A DNA stretch of 10,940 bases from an uncultured Roseburia sp. (GCA_947384095.1 CANDFU010000027.1:1-10940), one strand, 5' to 3'. Positions 1-6,587 are shown, counted from the first letter of the stretch. The notes: a model not told the origin generated them from the letters alone. Numbers and translations: made by a program.

Positions 1-1
1 G

Positions 2-562
2 CTGATGGATATTTATATGCCCGAAAAACTGGGAACGACGGCGGCAAGGGAGCTGCGCAGTATGGGAAGCGAGGGACGCATTATTTTTCTCACCACGTCG
101 ACCGACCATGCGCTGGAGGCGTTTGGCGTGGACGCGTCACAGTATCTGATCAAGCCTGTCTCAAAAGAAAAAATGTTTTCGGTGCTGGACCGTGTCCTGG
201 AACGGATGGACGAAGAGCGGAAAAAATACCTGCTGCTCAGGATCGACGGGAGATTTAAGAGAGTGGCATTGCATGATATTGTTTACTGTGAGGCGCAGGG
301 GAACTGCCAGTGTCTGAATCTGGCAGACGGCACACAGGCGGTTCTGCGTATGACGATGACAAAGATATATGAGATGCTTTCTCCTTATCCGGAGTTTGTG
401 AAAGCGGGAGTCGCCTATATTGTTAACCTTACGCATGTGGATAGTCTGAATGCGCAGGAAATGTATATGGATATCGGAAAAAGCATTCATCTGCCAAGAG
501 GATCCTATCCGTCTCTGAGGGAGCAGTACTTTCATTTTTACTGCGAAGAGGATGTATTTTGA
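2..562 (+). CDS. LytTR-family response regulator, 5'-truncated
   Basis: The reading frame is open from the window edge, so the N-terminal half of the receiver domain is missing. Numbering from the first ATG in the window (position 5), D2 in 'MDIYMP' fits the phospho-acceptor aspartate, T30 in 'IIFLTTS' the switch threonine and K50 in 'QYLIKP' the conserved receiver lysine. Residues about 75-180 form a LytTR DNA-binding domain, including 'HDIVYCEAQGN', the 'KIYEMLS' helix and the typical ending 'IHLPRGSYPSLREQY'. LytTR regulators (AgrA, VirR, ComE types) bind paired direct repeats upstream of target genes after phosphorylation by a GHKL kinase. The stop lies 22 bp before a GHKL kinase gene, so the two are almost certainly co-transcribed. 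The residues expected of a working regulator are present in the visible part. Target genes cannot be read from this window. Confidence 0.93.
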   Translation: MMDIYMPEKLGTTAARELRSMGSEGRIIFLTTSTDHALEAFGVDASQYLIKPVSKEKMFSVLDRVLERMDEERKKYLLLRIDGRFKRVALHDIVYCEAQGNCQCLNLADGTQAVLRMTMTKIYEMLSPYPEFVKAGVAYIVNLTHVDSLNAQEMYMDIGKSIHLPRGSYPSLREQYFHFYCEEDVF

Positions 563-584
563 CAGGGATAGAAAGGAATGACGA

Positions 585-1865
585 ATGCAGGGATATGATA
601 TGATAGTGCCCGGGAGTATCCGTTTATACCTGCTTCACGCGGCGGCACTGTGGTTTTTGTGCCGGTCGCGGTACGACAAAAGGAAAACGGCTTTGCTGTG
701 CGCGGGGTGTGCGGTGTTGCAGAGTGTCGCCGCATTTGTAAGCAAATATATCATGCAATATGGGAAGGCGTGGGTTTTTCTGGTATTTATGATCACATTC
801 GCCATTTTCTGCGGTGTTTTTTTTGTGATGACGTCGGAGAATGTGACAAAGACCTTGTTTGTGATACTTAGCTATGCGCAGATGTTTATGGCAGTAACAT
901 TTCTGGCAGGGGCACTGACGTTCCGGTTTTCCGGCAGCGCTGCTGTCTCGCCGGTTGGCCTGCGCACCATTCTTCACGCGGCCATGCTGCTCGGGTATGT
1001 CTTGTGCTTTCGCAGGAAGTTTGATGAAGTCCGCCGGGAAGTAGATCAGGGATGGGGGCCGTTGTGCTTTTTATCCCTGTTATTTATGTTTTTTATCTGT
1101 TATCTTACGCTGCGGGTGCAGACAGAGGGATATGGTGATGCGGATGTTTTATTTTTTGGCCTAGTGATACTTGTCATGCTGGCGGGTTACGGTGTGATTT
1201 TTCATACCATCCACTATATGAAGGAGTCTGCGGCGGCCGGCCGGATGGAGCAGCACCAGGGGATCCTGATGCAGAAGCTGGCCCTTATGGAAGCGGCGGT
1301 GGAGGAGGCGGGAAGGGCCCGCCATGATATAAGGCATCATCTGCTCAATATCGCGGAGTATGCCAGGGCAGGCGACAATGAGGCTCTGCTTGCCTATCTG
1401 GATGAATATATGCGCGAGACGGCAGGAGGGAAGCAGATCCGTTTTTGCGCGGATCCCGCCATCGACCATGTGCTGACTGTTTACCGGCACAGAGCCGCGC
1501 AGGAGGGCATTATGACGGATTTTGCAGCGGATGTGGAAGAAGAAACCGGAATCAGCGAGGTGGATCTTGTAGCGGTTCTGGCTAACCTGTTGGAAAATGC
1601 TGTTCACGGGTGCCTTGCATCCGGCCGGGATGAGATGGAGATCAGAGTACGGATACGGACGAGGGCGGGCAGGCTGTCCGTCCTGGTTGAAAATACCTGT
1701 GCAGAAGAAGTCCTGTTTGAAAACGGGCTTCCCCGGTCGGGGGAACGGGAAGGAATCGGCATATCCAGTATTCTGAAATGTGTGGCAAAATATCGCGGAG
1801 ACGTGGATTTTAAATGCGAAGGCGGAATATTTACCAGCAGAATTATTATGACGGGCCGTCCATGA
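585..1865 (+). CDS. GHKL-type sensor histidine kinase (AgrC-like), first of two
   Basis: This 426-residue membrane kinase has about six or seven hydrophobic segments in residues 11-208 (roughly 11-26, 35-53, 62-81, 89-110, 125-142, 159-175, 188-208). A helical linker and a cytoplasmic GHKL kinase core follow. The H-box is 'RARHDIRHH', with H247 the likely phospho-acceptor. The N-box is 'NLLENAVHGC' (N334, E337, N338), and the glycine lid is 'GIGISSI' in the C-terminal part. This is the HATPase_c_5 form typical of AgrC-like kinases that sense peptides or other extracellular ligands and phosphorylate LytTR regulators. The start at 585 is supported by an AAAGGA ribosome site about 7 nt upstream. 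The gene follows the regulator by 22 bp, and its stop overlaps the start of a small ORF (ATGA). The signal it senses is unknown. Confidence 0.93.
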   Translation: MQGYDMIVPGSIRLYLLHAAALWFLCRSRYDKRKTALLCAGCAVLQSVAAFVSKYIMQYGKAWVFLVFMITFAIFCGVFFVMTSENVTKTLFVILSYAQMFMAVTFLAGALTFRFSGSAAVSPVGLRTILHAAMLLGYVLCFRRKFDEVRREVDQGWGPLCFLSLLFMFFICYLTLRVQTEGYGDADVLFFGLVILVMLAGYGVIFHTIHYMKESAAAGRMEQHQGILMQKLALMEAAVEEAGRARHDIRHHLLNIAEYARAGDNEALLAYLDEYMRETAGGKQIRFCADPAIDHVLTVYRHRAAQEGIMTDFAADVEEETGISEVDLVAVLANLLENAVHGCLASGRDEMEIRVRIRTRAGRLSVLVENTCAEEVLFENGLPRSGEREGIGISSILKCVAKYRGDVDFKCEGGIFTSRIIMTGRP

Positions 1866-2011
1866 AGACGGTGCAGAATCTGAATGAACGATGCTGCCTG
1901 CAAAGTATGTCGAAAAAGGTGCGATGCATAGCCGGAATGCCGAAAAAATGCTGTTTTCTGCTATCCTGTAAAAAAGTACAGGAAAAGAAATGCGGTTGTC
2001 TGTCCGGGTAA
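1862..2011 (+). CDS. 49-codon Cys/Lys-rich small ORF coupled to the kinase stop (hypothetical)
   Basis: A 49-residue reading frame whose ATG overlaps the TGA of the upstream kinase gene as ATGA (1862-1865). It has no ribosome site of its own, so translation would depend on re-initiation after the kinase. The product has eight cysteines (residues 11, 12, 22, 30, 31, 36, 44, 46) and many Lys-Lys pairs, in the order 'MSKKVRC', 'MPKKCC', 'CKKVQ', 'EKKCGC'. The first two units come from a 12-bp near-repeat, ATGTCGAAAAAG at 1907 and ATGCCGAAAAAA at 1937, exactly 30 nt apart and so in register. There is no clear signal peptide, and only a short hydrophobic patch, 'CFLL'. The setting between two GHKL kinases is where a signal peptide gene might sit, but the sequence does not look like AgrD (no amphipathic helix plus acidic tail). 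It may be a real small peptide or a chance frame in a 181-bp gap. Confidence 0.35.
   Translation: MKTVQNLNERCCLQSMSKKVRCIAGMPKKCCFLLSCKKVQEKKCGCLSG
1964..1983 (+). other. Small hairpin between the two kinase genes
   Basis: TCCTGTA and TACAGGA form a perfect 7-bp stem around the 6-nt loop AAAAAG. No T-run follows on either strand, so it is not an intrinsic terminator. It lies inside the small Cys-rich frame and about 60 nt before the second kinase start. It could act as an mRNA processing or stability element, or as a binding site with dyad symmetry; it could also be chance. Confidence 0.35.
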
Positions 2012-2046
2012 GGCGGCGATAAAGCATTTCGGCGGGAGGGCAGGAT

Positions 2047-3342
2047 ATGCTGGGTGGAGCGTTCGGAGTGGCGCTGCTTCGGAATGGACTGGGGGCGGGA
2101 CTGATGCTCTGTGTTTTTTTATTGCTGGATCGCCCCAGGTTTTCCATGAAAAAGACAGTCTGCGCCTATGTCTTTTTTGGCATTTTTGCAGTTGTGTTAT
2201 ACAGTGTCTGGTATCTGGCTGATGTAGGACATTTTATCCGATATTCGGGGCCGCTCACGGTTCCGTTTCTCGGGGGGTTCTGTGCGCTGCTGAGCGGTGA
2301 GGGAATCTATCTGGCTCTTTACAAAATTGCGCTCGGGTTTTATCTGATGGCTATATGTGTATTCTGCGGCGTGGATGTGGCGCGCTGGTGGTTTGGGGGT
2401 AATCTGTGGGTGGACATCGCCGTGCGCATCTGTATGATTACGGTGATCATCATCTTTTTTGTGAAAAAGTTCAGAGGAAGATTTCTTGAAAATGTGGATC
2501 TTTTACGGGAGGAGATGGATCTGCTCGGCGCCGTTATCCTTGTCGGTTCCATCGGGCTGGCGGCGATTCTGGCATACTGGCCGCCCATCCATGTATTTTC
2601 CGTACTCAATATGATACGGATACTGATTATTATGTTTATGGCGGGAATGATTCAGTATGTGATTTTTCACCTGTATTTTCACCGCGGCAAGGAACATACT
2701 TATAAGGCTCAGAAACAGCTTCTGGAGATGAATGAAAAGCTGCTCCAGCGGCAGCTGGAGCTGGCGAAGGAGTCGGAAGAGGAAGCGGCCAGGGTCCGTC
2801 ATGACGTGAGGCATCACTGTCTTTTGATCGCGGATTACGCCGAAAGCGGCGAAACGGAAAATCTTCTGAATTATATCAGACAATATGTCAGGGATGTGGA
2901 GGGCACCAGAAAAAAGCGTATCTGCGGGAATAAAGCGGTAAACAGTATTTTATCGGTCTATGCCAGGCGGGCCGGGGATGAAAAGATAAAGGTGACGTTG
3001 GATGCGGCGGTGCCCGAAGGCCTGTCGGTTCGGGATATCGACCTGGTCGCTATACTGGCGAATCTGTTTGAGAATGCCATTCACGGCTGTATTCATTCGG
3101 GAGAAACAGAGCGGGAGATCTGCCTGTGCATCATGCGCAAGGGACATAAGCTGGTCATCCGGTGTAAAAATACCTGTGCGCCGGATGTGCGGTTTAGCCG
3201 CGGAATGCCGTTATCCGGCGATGGGATCGGGGTCGGCGCTTCAAGTATTTTAAAAACAGCGGCCTGCTATGACGGGGAGACGGATTTTAAGGTAGAGAAC
3301 GGGTTTTTCATTGCGAGAATCCTTTTGAATTTACCGGACTGA
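2047..3342 (+). CDS. GHKL-type sensor histidine kinase (AgrC-like), second of two
   Basis: This 431-residue membrane kinase is a paralogue of the one upstream. About six or seven hydrophobic segments lie in residues 8-209. A charged helical linker covers about 215-247 ('KQLLEMNEKLLQRQLELAKE'). The kinase core has the H-box 'RVRHDVRHH' (H252), the N-box 'NLFENAIHGC' (N339, E342, N343) and the glycine lid 'GDGIGVGASSI'. The core aligns closely with the first kinase from the H-box to the end: 'YAESGE' against 'YARAGD', 'VDLVAVLANLLENAVHGC' against 'IDLVAILANLFENAIHGC', and 'KNTCA' against 'ENTCA'. The membrane halves share little. The start at 2047 is preceded by GGGAGGG with about 6 nt spacing. 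The stop lies within the stem of the terminator. It probably shares the single upstream LytTR regulator, or modulates the first kinase as a heterodimer partner; the latter is inference. Confidence 0.92.
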   Translation: MLGGAFGVALLRNGLGAGLMLCVFLLLDRPRFSMKKTVCAYVFFGIFAVVLYSVWYLADVGHFIRYSGPLTVPFLGGFCALLSGEGIYLALYKIALGFYLMAICVFCGVDVARWWFGGNLWVDIAVRICMITVIIIFFVKKFRGRFLENVDLLREEMDLLGAVILVGSIGLAAILAYWPPIHVFSVLNMIRILIIMFMAGMIQYVIFHLYFHRGKEHTYKAQKQLLEMNEKLLQRQLELAKESEEEAARVRHDVRHHCLLIADYAESGETENLLNYIRQYVRDVEGTRKKRICGNKAVNSILSVYARRAGDEKIKVTLDAAVPEGLSVRDIDLVAILANLFENAIHGCIHSGETEREICLCIMRKGHKLVIRCKNTCAPDVRFSRGMPLSGDGIGVGASSILKTAACYDGETDFKVENGFFIARILLNLPD

Positions 3343-3387
3343 AAAAGGAACCTGCAGAGGTTCCTTTTTCAGTCCGTTTTTTATTTT
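3335..3387 (+). terminator. Perfect 19-bp intrinsic terminator, probably bidirectional
   Basis: Positions 3335-3353 and 3358-3376 are exact reverse complements around the loop GCAG, followed by TTTTTTATTTT (3377-3387). The inner part, AAAAA-GGAACCT-GCAG-AGGTTCC-TTTTT, has an A-tract before and a T-tract after a GC-richer stem, so it can also terminate transcripts of the minus-strand gene that ends at 3381. The stop codon of the second kinase (3340-3342) is inside the stem. Confidence 0.93.
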
Positions 3388-6191
3388 ACCGTTACGGTAA
3401 TCTTTTTGTAGATACCGTTCTGCGCATAGACGTAAATGGTGCATTTCCCCTTTTTCTTTGCCTTGATGACGCCTTTAGAGGATACGGTTGCCACGGAGGG
3501 ATTGCCCGACTCGTAGCTGACCTTCCTGTGCCTGGAAAGCTGCTGTGAATCCTTTTTCTCGGCCGGCTTCAGGGTAAACGTTTTTCCTTTCTTTAAGGAA
3601 AGGTTTGTTTTGCTGAGGCTGAGGGATTTTACGTTGCCGCGTTTTCCGCCCATGGTCGTCTCGCAGATGGTTTTTGAGGCCGCGATGGTGACTTTTTTGC
3701 CGTCCACCAGTTTATAGGCGCGGACGATGTATCTGTAGTAGGTTCCCTTGGTAAGCTTTTTGTGCGTAAAAGAGGTGGACTGCTTCTTTACGGTCTTTAT
3801 GGCCTTGAATTTTGTCCCGTTTTTGCATTTTGCGCCGTAGATGACATAGCCGTCCGCGTTCTTTACCTTGTTCCAGGTCAGCCTGATGCTTGTTTTTTCG
3901 GCTTTGGCCGCCTTTGCCTGGATTGCGGCGAAGGAGGAACCCTTTATGTCCTTATGCGTTTTCTGTCCGGTGATCTTTTTGTCTGTCACGAGGATGGTAT
4001 CCATCGGCACGTTCTGTTTTCCGGCCATGGACAGGATTTTCTTTGCGGTTTTCTCGGAGACGCCGAGTTCCTTCCTGATGGTTTTTATCTGTTTATTCTG
4101 GCTGTCGGCCGGGGTATCCTGTCCGCTTCCGCCGGAATTACTGTTATCACTGCCGCCGGAGTTCCCGCCGGAGCTGTCGCCGGGTTTACTGTCGGCATTT
4201 TCGCCGGTATTCCCGCCGTCCGGCGTATTCTGGCTGCCCTGAAGCTTTGCATAGGCAGCTTCGGCGTTGGTTAAGACACTGTATTCGGTGCCCGGGATAC
4301 GTTTCTTTCCGGCATCGGTCAAAGCGTCGTAGGCAGTTCTCGCCGCGGTAATATTCCGGGAACAGATATCTGTTTTTTCGACTGTTCCGATGGCATGTAT
4401 TTTTGAGAGGACATCATAAACTTTTTCTGCATCCGTAAGAAGCTGCAGCTTATCGGCCGGAAGTTCTTTTTTCAAGGTGTCCGTCAGGGCGTCGTAGGAA
4501 GCCCTGGCCTGTTCGATTTTTTCACGGCAGTCTGTGTTGAAAAAAAGATAGCCGGTCCCGATGGCGTCGATTTTTGCAGTTACGGCGTCAAGCTGCGCGC
4601 GCATTTCCGCAGTCATGCGGCTTAACTGAACCCGGTTTGACGGACCGTTTACAATCTGGAAGCCGGCGTCATCGCTGTGGAGACAGGAGCTGTAATCCCT
4701 GTCATTTTCTCCTGTGAGGTTTAAGAGCATACCCGAAGGGGAATAGCGGACATCAAAGCCGACAGATGCATTTCCGGTAAAAGGTTCTGCAATATCCGTG
4801 AGCCCGCCGTTGGGAGAGAGGACGAGGATCGAGAGATTGCTTACTGCGGATGCTGCTGTGTTGTCTTTGATCACGGCGGAGCCTCCCAGGCTGACGGAAG
4901 AACTGGAATCTGCTGCCACGCCGCCGATTCCGAATGCATTGACGGCTTTGTTTCCGGTTATTTCACCGCCCGTCATACACATACTGCCCTTATAGGAGAT
5001 GCATACACCGCCGGGGTAAGTGTCTGCATGGCCCGAGCCGTACGCAGAGAGCGCTGTATTTCCCGAGATTCTGCCGCCGGTCATCTGAAATGTACCGCCC
5101 TGCATGTGGACGCCGCCTGCGTTCTGCGCAGAGGTATTATTTTCAATGATTCCGCCTTCCATGATAAAAGTGCCGCCGCCATGGACGCCGCCGGCAAACA
5201 GGCCCTGGCTTTCATTCCGGGAGATCTCGCCGCCGTACATGTGGAATGTGTCTGCGTTTACAGTCAGGCCGGTTCCTTTGTTGTCTGAGATCTCGCCGCC
5301 GTACATGTATCCGGTACTGCCGCTGGTCATTGACAGGGAAACAGGCGGGGCGGAAAGGGGGCCTTCGTCACCGTTTTCTGAGATTTTGCCGCCGTACATA
5401 TAAAACGTACTGCCGCTGTCGCATCTGATTGCCGTATAATGCTGGTGCCGCATTTCGCTGTCGTACATATAAATGGTGGTGTTGTCTGCCCGGATACCAC
5501 TGACGTTGCCCGTAAACGTGCCGCTGTGCAGGGAAAGGGTACATGGTTTTTCGGGGTCGGTGCAGAATGTCCGGACGGCATAATCGGTGTTTCCGATCAC
5601 GTGGATTTTGTAGATGTCAACGGTGCTGTTTTCGATCCGCAGATCAACCTGTGCAATATATCCGCCCGTGAGCGTCTCGGTTCCGTCTGCCTCGTCGGGA
5701 ACCCAGGCTCCCATTTCACTGTTTACGGAAAATTTGTGCGGGGTTTCTGAGCAGTCGGTAAAGGTGCATGAAAGGGAACCGGTCTTTTCACCGATGGAAA
5801 GCTGCGACAGAAATTTTCCGTCTGTCGGGCCACTGGTAATGGAATGGCCGTTCAGACATAAGTGAATGTCGGCGGTGATAGAGACCCTGCTGCTTAGTAC
5901 GATGTCTGAAGTCAGATAGTAATATCCGCTCTCTGTTGGAAAAGAAGAGATGCTGACGCCTTCCGGGGCCCATGGCTGCCAGTCGACTGCTTCATGATCG
6001 TGATGTCCGCTGCCGCCCGGGCAGACGCTATGTCCGCACACCGTGTGGGTGTGTCCCGCCTTTGTCTGGTTTAGGTTTCTGCTTTCGGCGGCCTGGACTT
6101 TTAATGTAGTTCCTGTTGCAAGAAGAAAACCTACGGACAGAGCGAAGACTGTGAAAAAGACGGCAATTCTTCTGTTTTTACATAAATGCAT
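3381..6191 (-). CDS. Secreted multidomain beta-helix protein with FnIII-like and Big_2-like C-terminus
   Basis: A 936-residue exported protein. Residues 1-34 are a signal peptide: basic start 'KNRR', hydrophobic core to about residue 28, cleavage near 'KVQA-A'. A His/Cys-rich segment, 'HTHTVCGHSVCPGG' (47-60), leads into 'CLNGH' (112-116). Residues about 85-515 form a right-handed parallel beta-helix with recurring rungs: 'MYGGKISEN' (265), 'MYGGEISDN' (296), 'MYGGEISRN' (318), 'MEGGIIENN' (344), 'MTGGRISGN' (370), 'MTGGEITGN' (406). Two helical FIVAR-like repeats follow (532-651, sharing 'YDALTD..KK..P'), then a Gly/Ser/Asn linker (652-698), a short helical segment, an FnIII-like domain (about 755-848) and a Big_2-like Ig fold (about 855-936). 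There is no LPXTG, SLH or other anchor, so it is probably released or held non-covalently. No catalytic motif was recognised; adhesion or glycan binding is the best guess. The start is fixed by GGAGG at 6198-6202 with 6-nt spacing. Confidence 0.93.
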   Translation of the reverse strand: MHLCKNRRIAVFFTVFALSVGFLLATGTTLKVQAAESRNLNQTKAGHTHTVCGHSVCPGGSGHHDHEAVDWQPWAPEGVSISSFPTESGYYYLTSDIVLSSRVSITADIHLCLNGHSITSGPTDGKFLSQLSIGEKTGSLSCTFTDCSETPHKFSVNSEMGAWVPDEADGTETLTGGYIAQVDLRIENSTVDIYKIHVIGNTDYAVRTFCTDPEKPCTLSLHSGTFTGNVSGIRADNTTIYMYDSEMRHQHYTAIRCDSGSTFYMYGGKISENGDEGPLSAPPVSLSMTSGSTGYMYGGEISDNKGTGLTVNADTFHMYGGEISRNESQGLFAGGVHGGGTFIMEGGIIENNTSAQNAGGVHMQGGTFQMTGGRISGNTALSAYGSGHADTYPGGVCISYKGSMCMTGGEITGNKAVNAFGIGGVAADSSSSVSLGGSAVIKDNTAASAVSNLSILVLSPNGGLTDIAEPFTGNASVGFDVRYSPSGMLLNLTGENDRDYSSCLHSDDAGFQIVNGPSNRVQLSRMTAEMRAQLDAVTAKIDAIGTGYLFFNTDCREKIEQARASYDALTDTLKKELPADKLQLLTDAEKVYDVLSKIHAIGTVEKTDICSRNITAARTAYDALTDAGKKRIPGTEYSVLTNAEAAYAKLQGSQNTPDGGNTGENADSKPGDSSGGNSGGSDNSNSGGSGQDTPADSQNKQIKTIRKELGVSEKTAKKILSMAGKQNVPMDTILVTDKKITGQKTHKDIKGSSFAAIQAKAAKAEKTSIRLTWNKVKNADGYVIYGAKCKNGTKFKAIKTVKKQSTSFTHKKLTKGTYYRYIVRAYKLVDGKKVTIAASKTICETTMGGKRGNVKSLSLSKTNLSLKKGKTFTLKPAEKKDSQQLSRHRKVSYESGNPSVATVSSKGVIKAKKKGKCTIYVYAQNGIYKKITVTVK
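5221..5401 (-). repeat. Near-identical DNA repeats encoding beta-helix rungs
   Basis: On the plus strand GAGATCTCGCCGCCGTACAT, plus GT, occurs exactly at 5221-5242 and 5287-5308. A variant, GAGATTTTGCCGCCGTACAT, starts at 5380. They encode the 'MYGGEIS' turn of successive coils. Spacings of 66 and 93 bp equal 22 and 31 residues, normal for one helix turn with or without a loop. The exact 22-bp match suggests recent duplication or conversion between rungs, which could change rung number. Confidence 0.8.
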
Positions 6192-6399
6192 GTTTTTCCT
6201 CCATATTCTGCAGAGCTTCTGATTCTTTGCGGCCTGTGCCGCATGAAAGATGTCGTCTGCGGTGGACTTCTCATAACGGTTCCCCCCTGTTTTCTGGCCG
6301 TCATCACGTCTGTTTTTTCTCAGACTTCTGGCCGTTTTACAGAAAATCCCCTTCCAAAATATGCTGGCATTGGGAGAATGCTGGAAGGGGATTTCTGTA
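6192..6399 (-). promoter_or_regulatory. Predicted structured 5' leader (about 208 nt) of the secreted beta-helix protein
   Basis: If transcription starts about 6 nt after the minus-strand TATAAT box, the mRNA has a leader of roughly 208 nt. Its 5' end is the long hairpin described at 6335-6402. It then carries a GTCTG/CAGAC hairpin (plus-strand 6309-6326) flanked by two copies of a 10-bp direct repeat (TTCTGGCCGT on the plus strand at 6292 and 6326). Near the gene is a perfect 6-bp stem with a 4-nt loop at 6228-6243, which competes with a 5-bp pairing between 6239-6243 and 6258-6262. No known riboswitch consensus was recognised. Transcription start and function are inferred. Confidence 0.4.
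6198..6202 (-). promoter_or_regulatory. Ribosome binding site of the secreted beta-helix protein
   Basis: The minus strand reads GGAGG followed by AAAAAC and then ATG at 6191. This is a strong site with 6-nt spacing and it fixes the start codon. Confidence 0.85.
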
Positions 6400-6402
6400 A
6401 AA
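6335..6402. repeat. Long inverted repeat in the divergent intergenic region
   Basis: The left arm (6335-6356, containing ACAGAAAATCCCCTTCCA) and right arm (6382-6402, containing TGGAAGGGGATTTCTGT) are complementary over about 21 bp with one extra A in the left arm. The 25-nt loop contains an inner GCATT/AATGC hairpin (6367-6381). Neither strand has a T-run right after the stem, so it does not look like an ordinary terminator. The right arm overlaps the expected start site of the minus-strand transcript. Confidence 0.85.
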
Positions 6403-6404
6403 AA

Positions 6405-6410
6405 GATTAT
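6405..6410 (-). promoter_or_regulatory. Candidate -10 box (TATAAT) for the secreted beta-helix gene
   Basis: The plus strand reads ATTATA, so the minus strand carries a perfect TATAAT. Upstream of it is an A/T-rich run (6411-6434) with no recognisable TTGACA at 16-18 bp, so the promoter may be weak, activator-dependent or helped by the A/T tract. Confidence 0.5.
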
Positions 6411-6541
6411 AAGGAAAAAAAAAGGATTTTTTTCATTTTCGTTACGGAATGCAGTTTTTCATGGACAGTTTGTACGGGTTGCGCAAACAGTGTAAAAAAA
6501 AGTGCAATGCATACCAAAAAAGCACATCGGGCTTTCTTTTC

Positions 6542-6550
6542 TGATATATT
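6542..6550 (+). promoter_or_regulatory. Candidate extended -10 promoter for the chemoreceptor operon
   Basis: TGATATATT fits an extended -10 (TG-N-TATATT) 37 nt before the chemoreceptor start. There is no good -35 at 17 bp. The stretch TCTGATAT also matches six of eight bases of the SigD-type -10 (GCCGATAT), a factor that often drives chemotaxis genes, but no clear TAAA lies at the right distance. Confidence 0.4.
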
Positions 6551-6572
6551 ATGACTAAAATTTACAGAAAAA

Positions 6573-6578
6573 GAGGTG
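6573..6578 (+). promoter_or_regulatory. Ribosome binding site that decides the chemoreceptor start
   Basis: GAGGTG lies 9 nt before the ATG at 6588. An in-frame GTG at 6576 sits inside this site and so cannot be the start. Confidence 0.75.
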
Positions 6579-6587
6579 TTTTTACAA

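Noticed and set aside
1862..2011. The small Cys-rich ORF as an AgrD-type cyclic peptide precursor.
   Set aside because: It has no amphipathic N-terminal helix or acidic C-terminal tail, and no AgrB processing gene is present in the window.
1161..2147. Long minus-strand open frame of 328 codons across the first kinase gene.
   Set aside because: It lies antisense to a well-supported kinase, has Ser/Pro/Arg/His-rich shadow composition and no domain features.
6192..6340. A known riboswitch (c-di-GMP, TPP, cobalamin or similar) in the leader.
   Set aside because: Short resemblances such as CUGAGA or GCAAAG occur, but none of the full conserved cores could be assembled.
6335..6402. The long inverted repeat as an ordinary terminator or mobile element end.
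   Set aside because: No T-run follows the stem on either strand, and no transposase, target duplication or second copy is present in the window.
6451..6482. GCAGTTTTT (6451) and ACAGTTTGT (6465) as a LytTR binding site upstream of the chemoreceptor.
   Set aside because: The repeats start 14 nt apart, while LytTR sites need about 21-22 nt between starts; TACGGGTTG at 6473 is at the right distance but is a poor match.
6514..6540. AAAGC/GCTTT hairpin with A and T tracts as a terminator upstream of the chemoreceptor.
   Set aside because: The stem is only five A/T-rich base pairs, too weak to support.
6576..6587. GTG at 6576 as chemoreceptor start.
   Set aside because: It lies inside the ribosome site GAGGTG; ATG at 6588 is correctly spaced.
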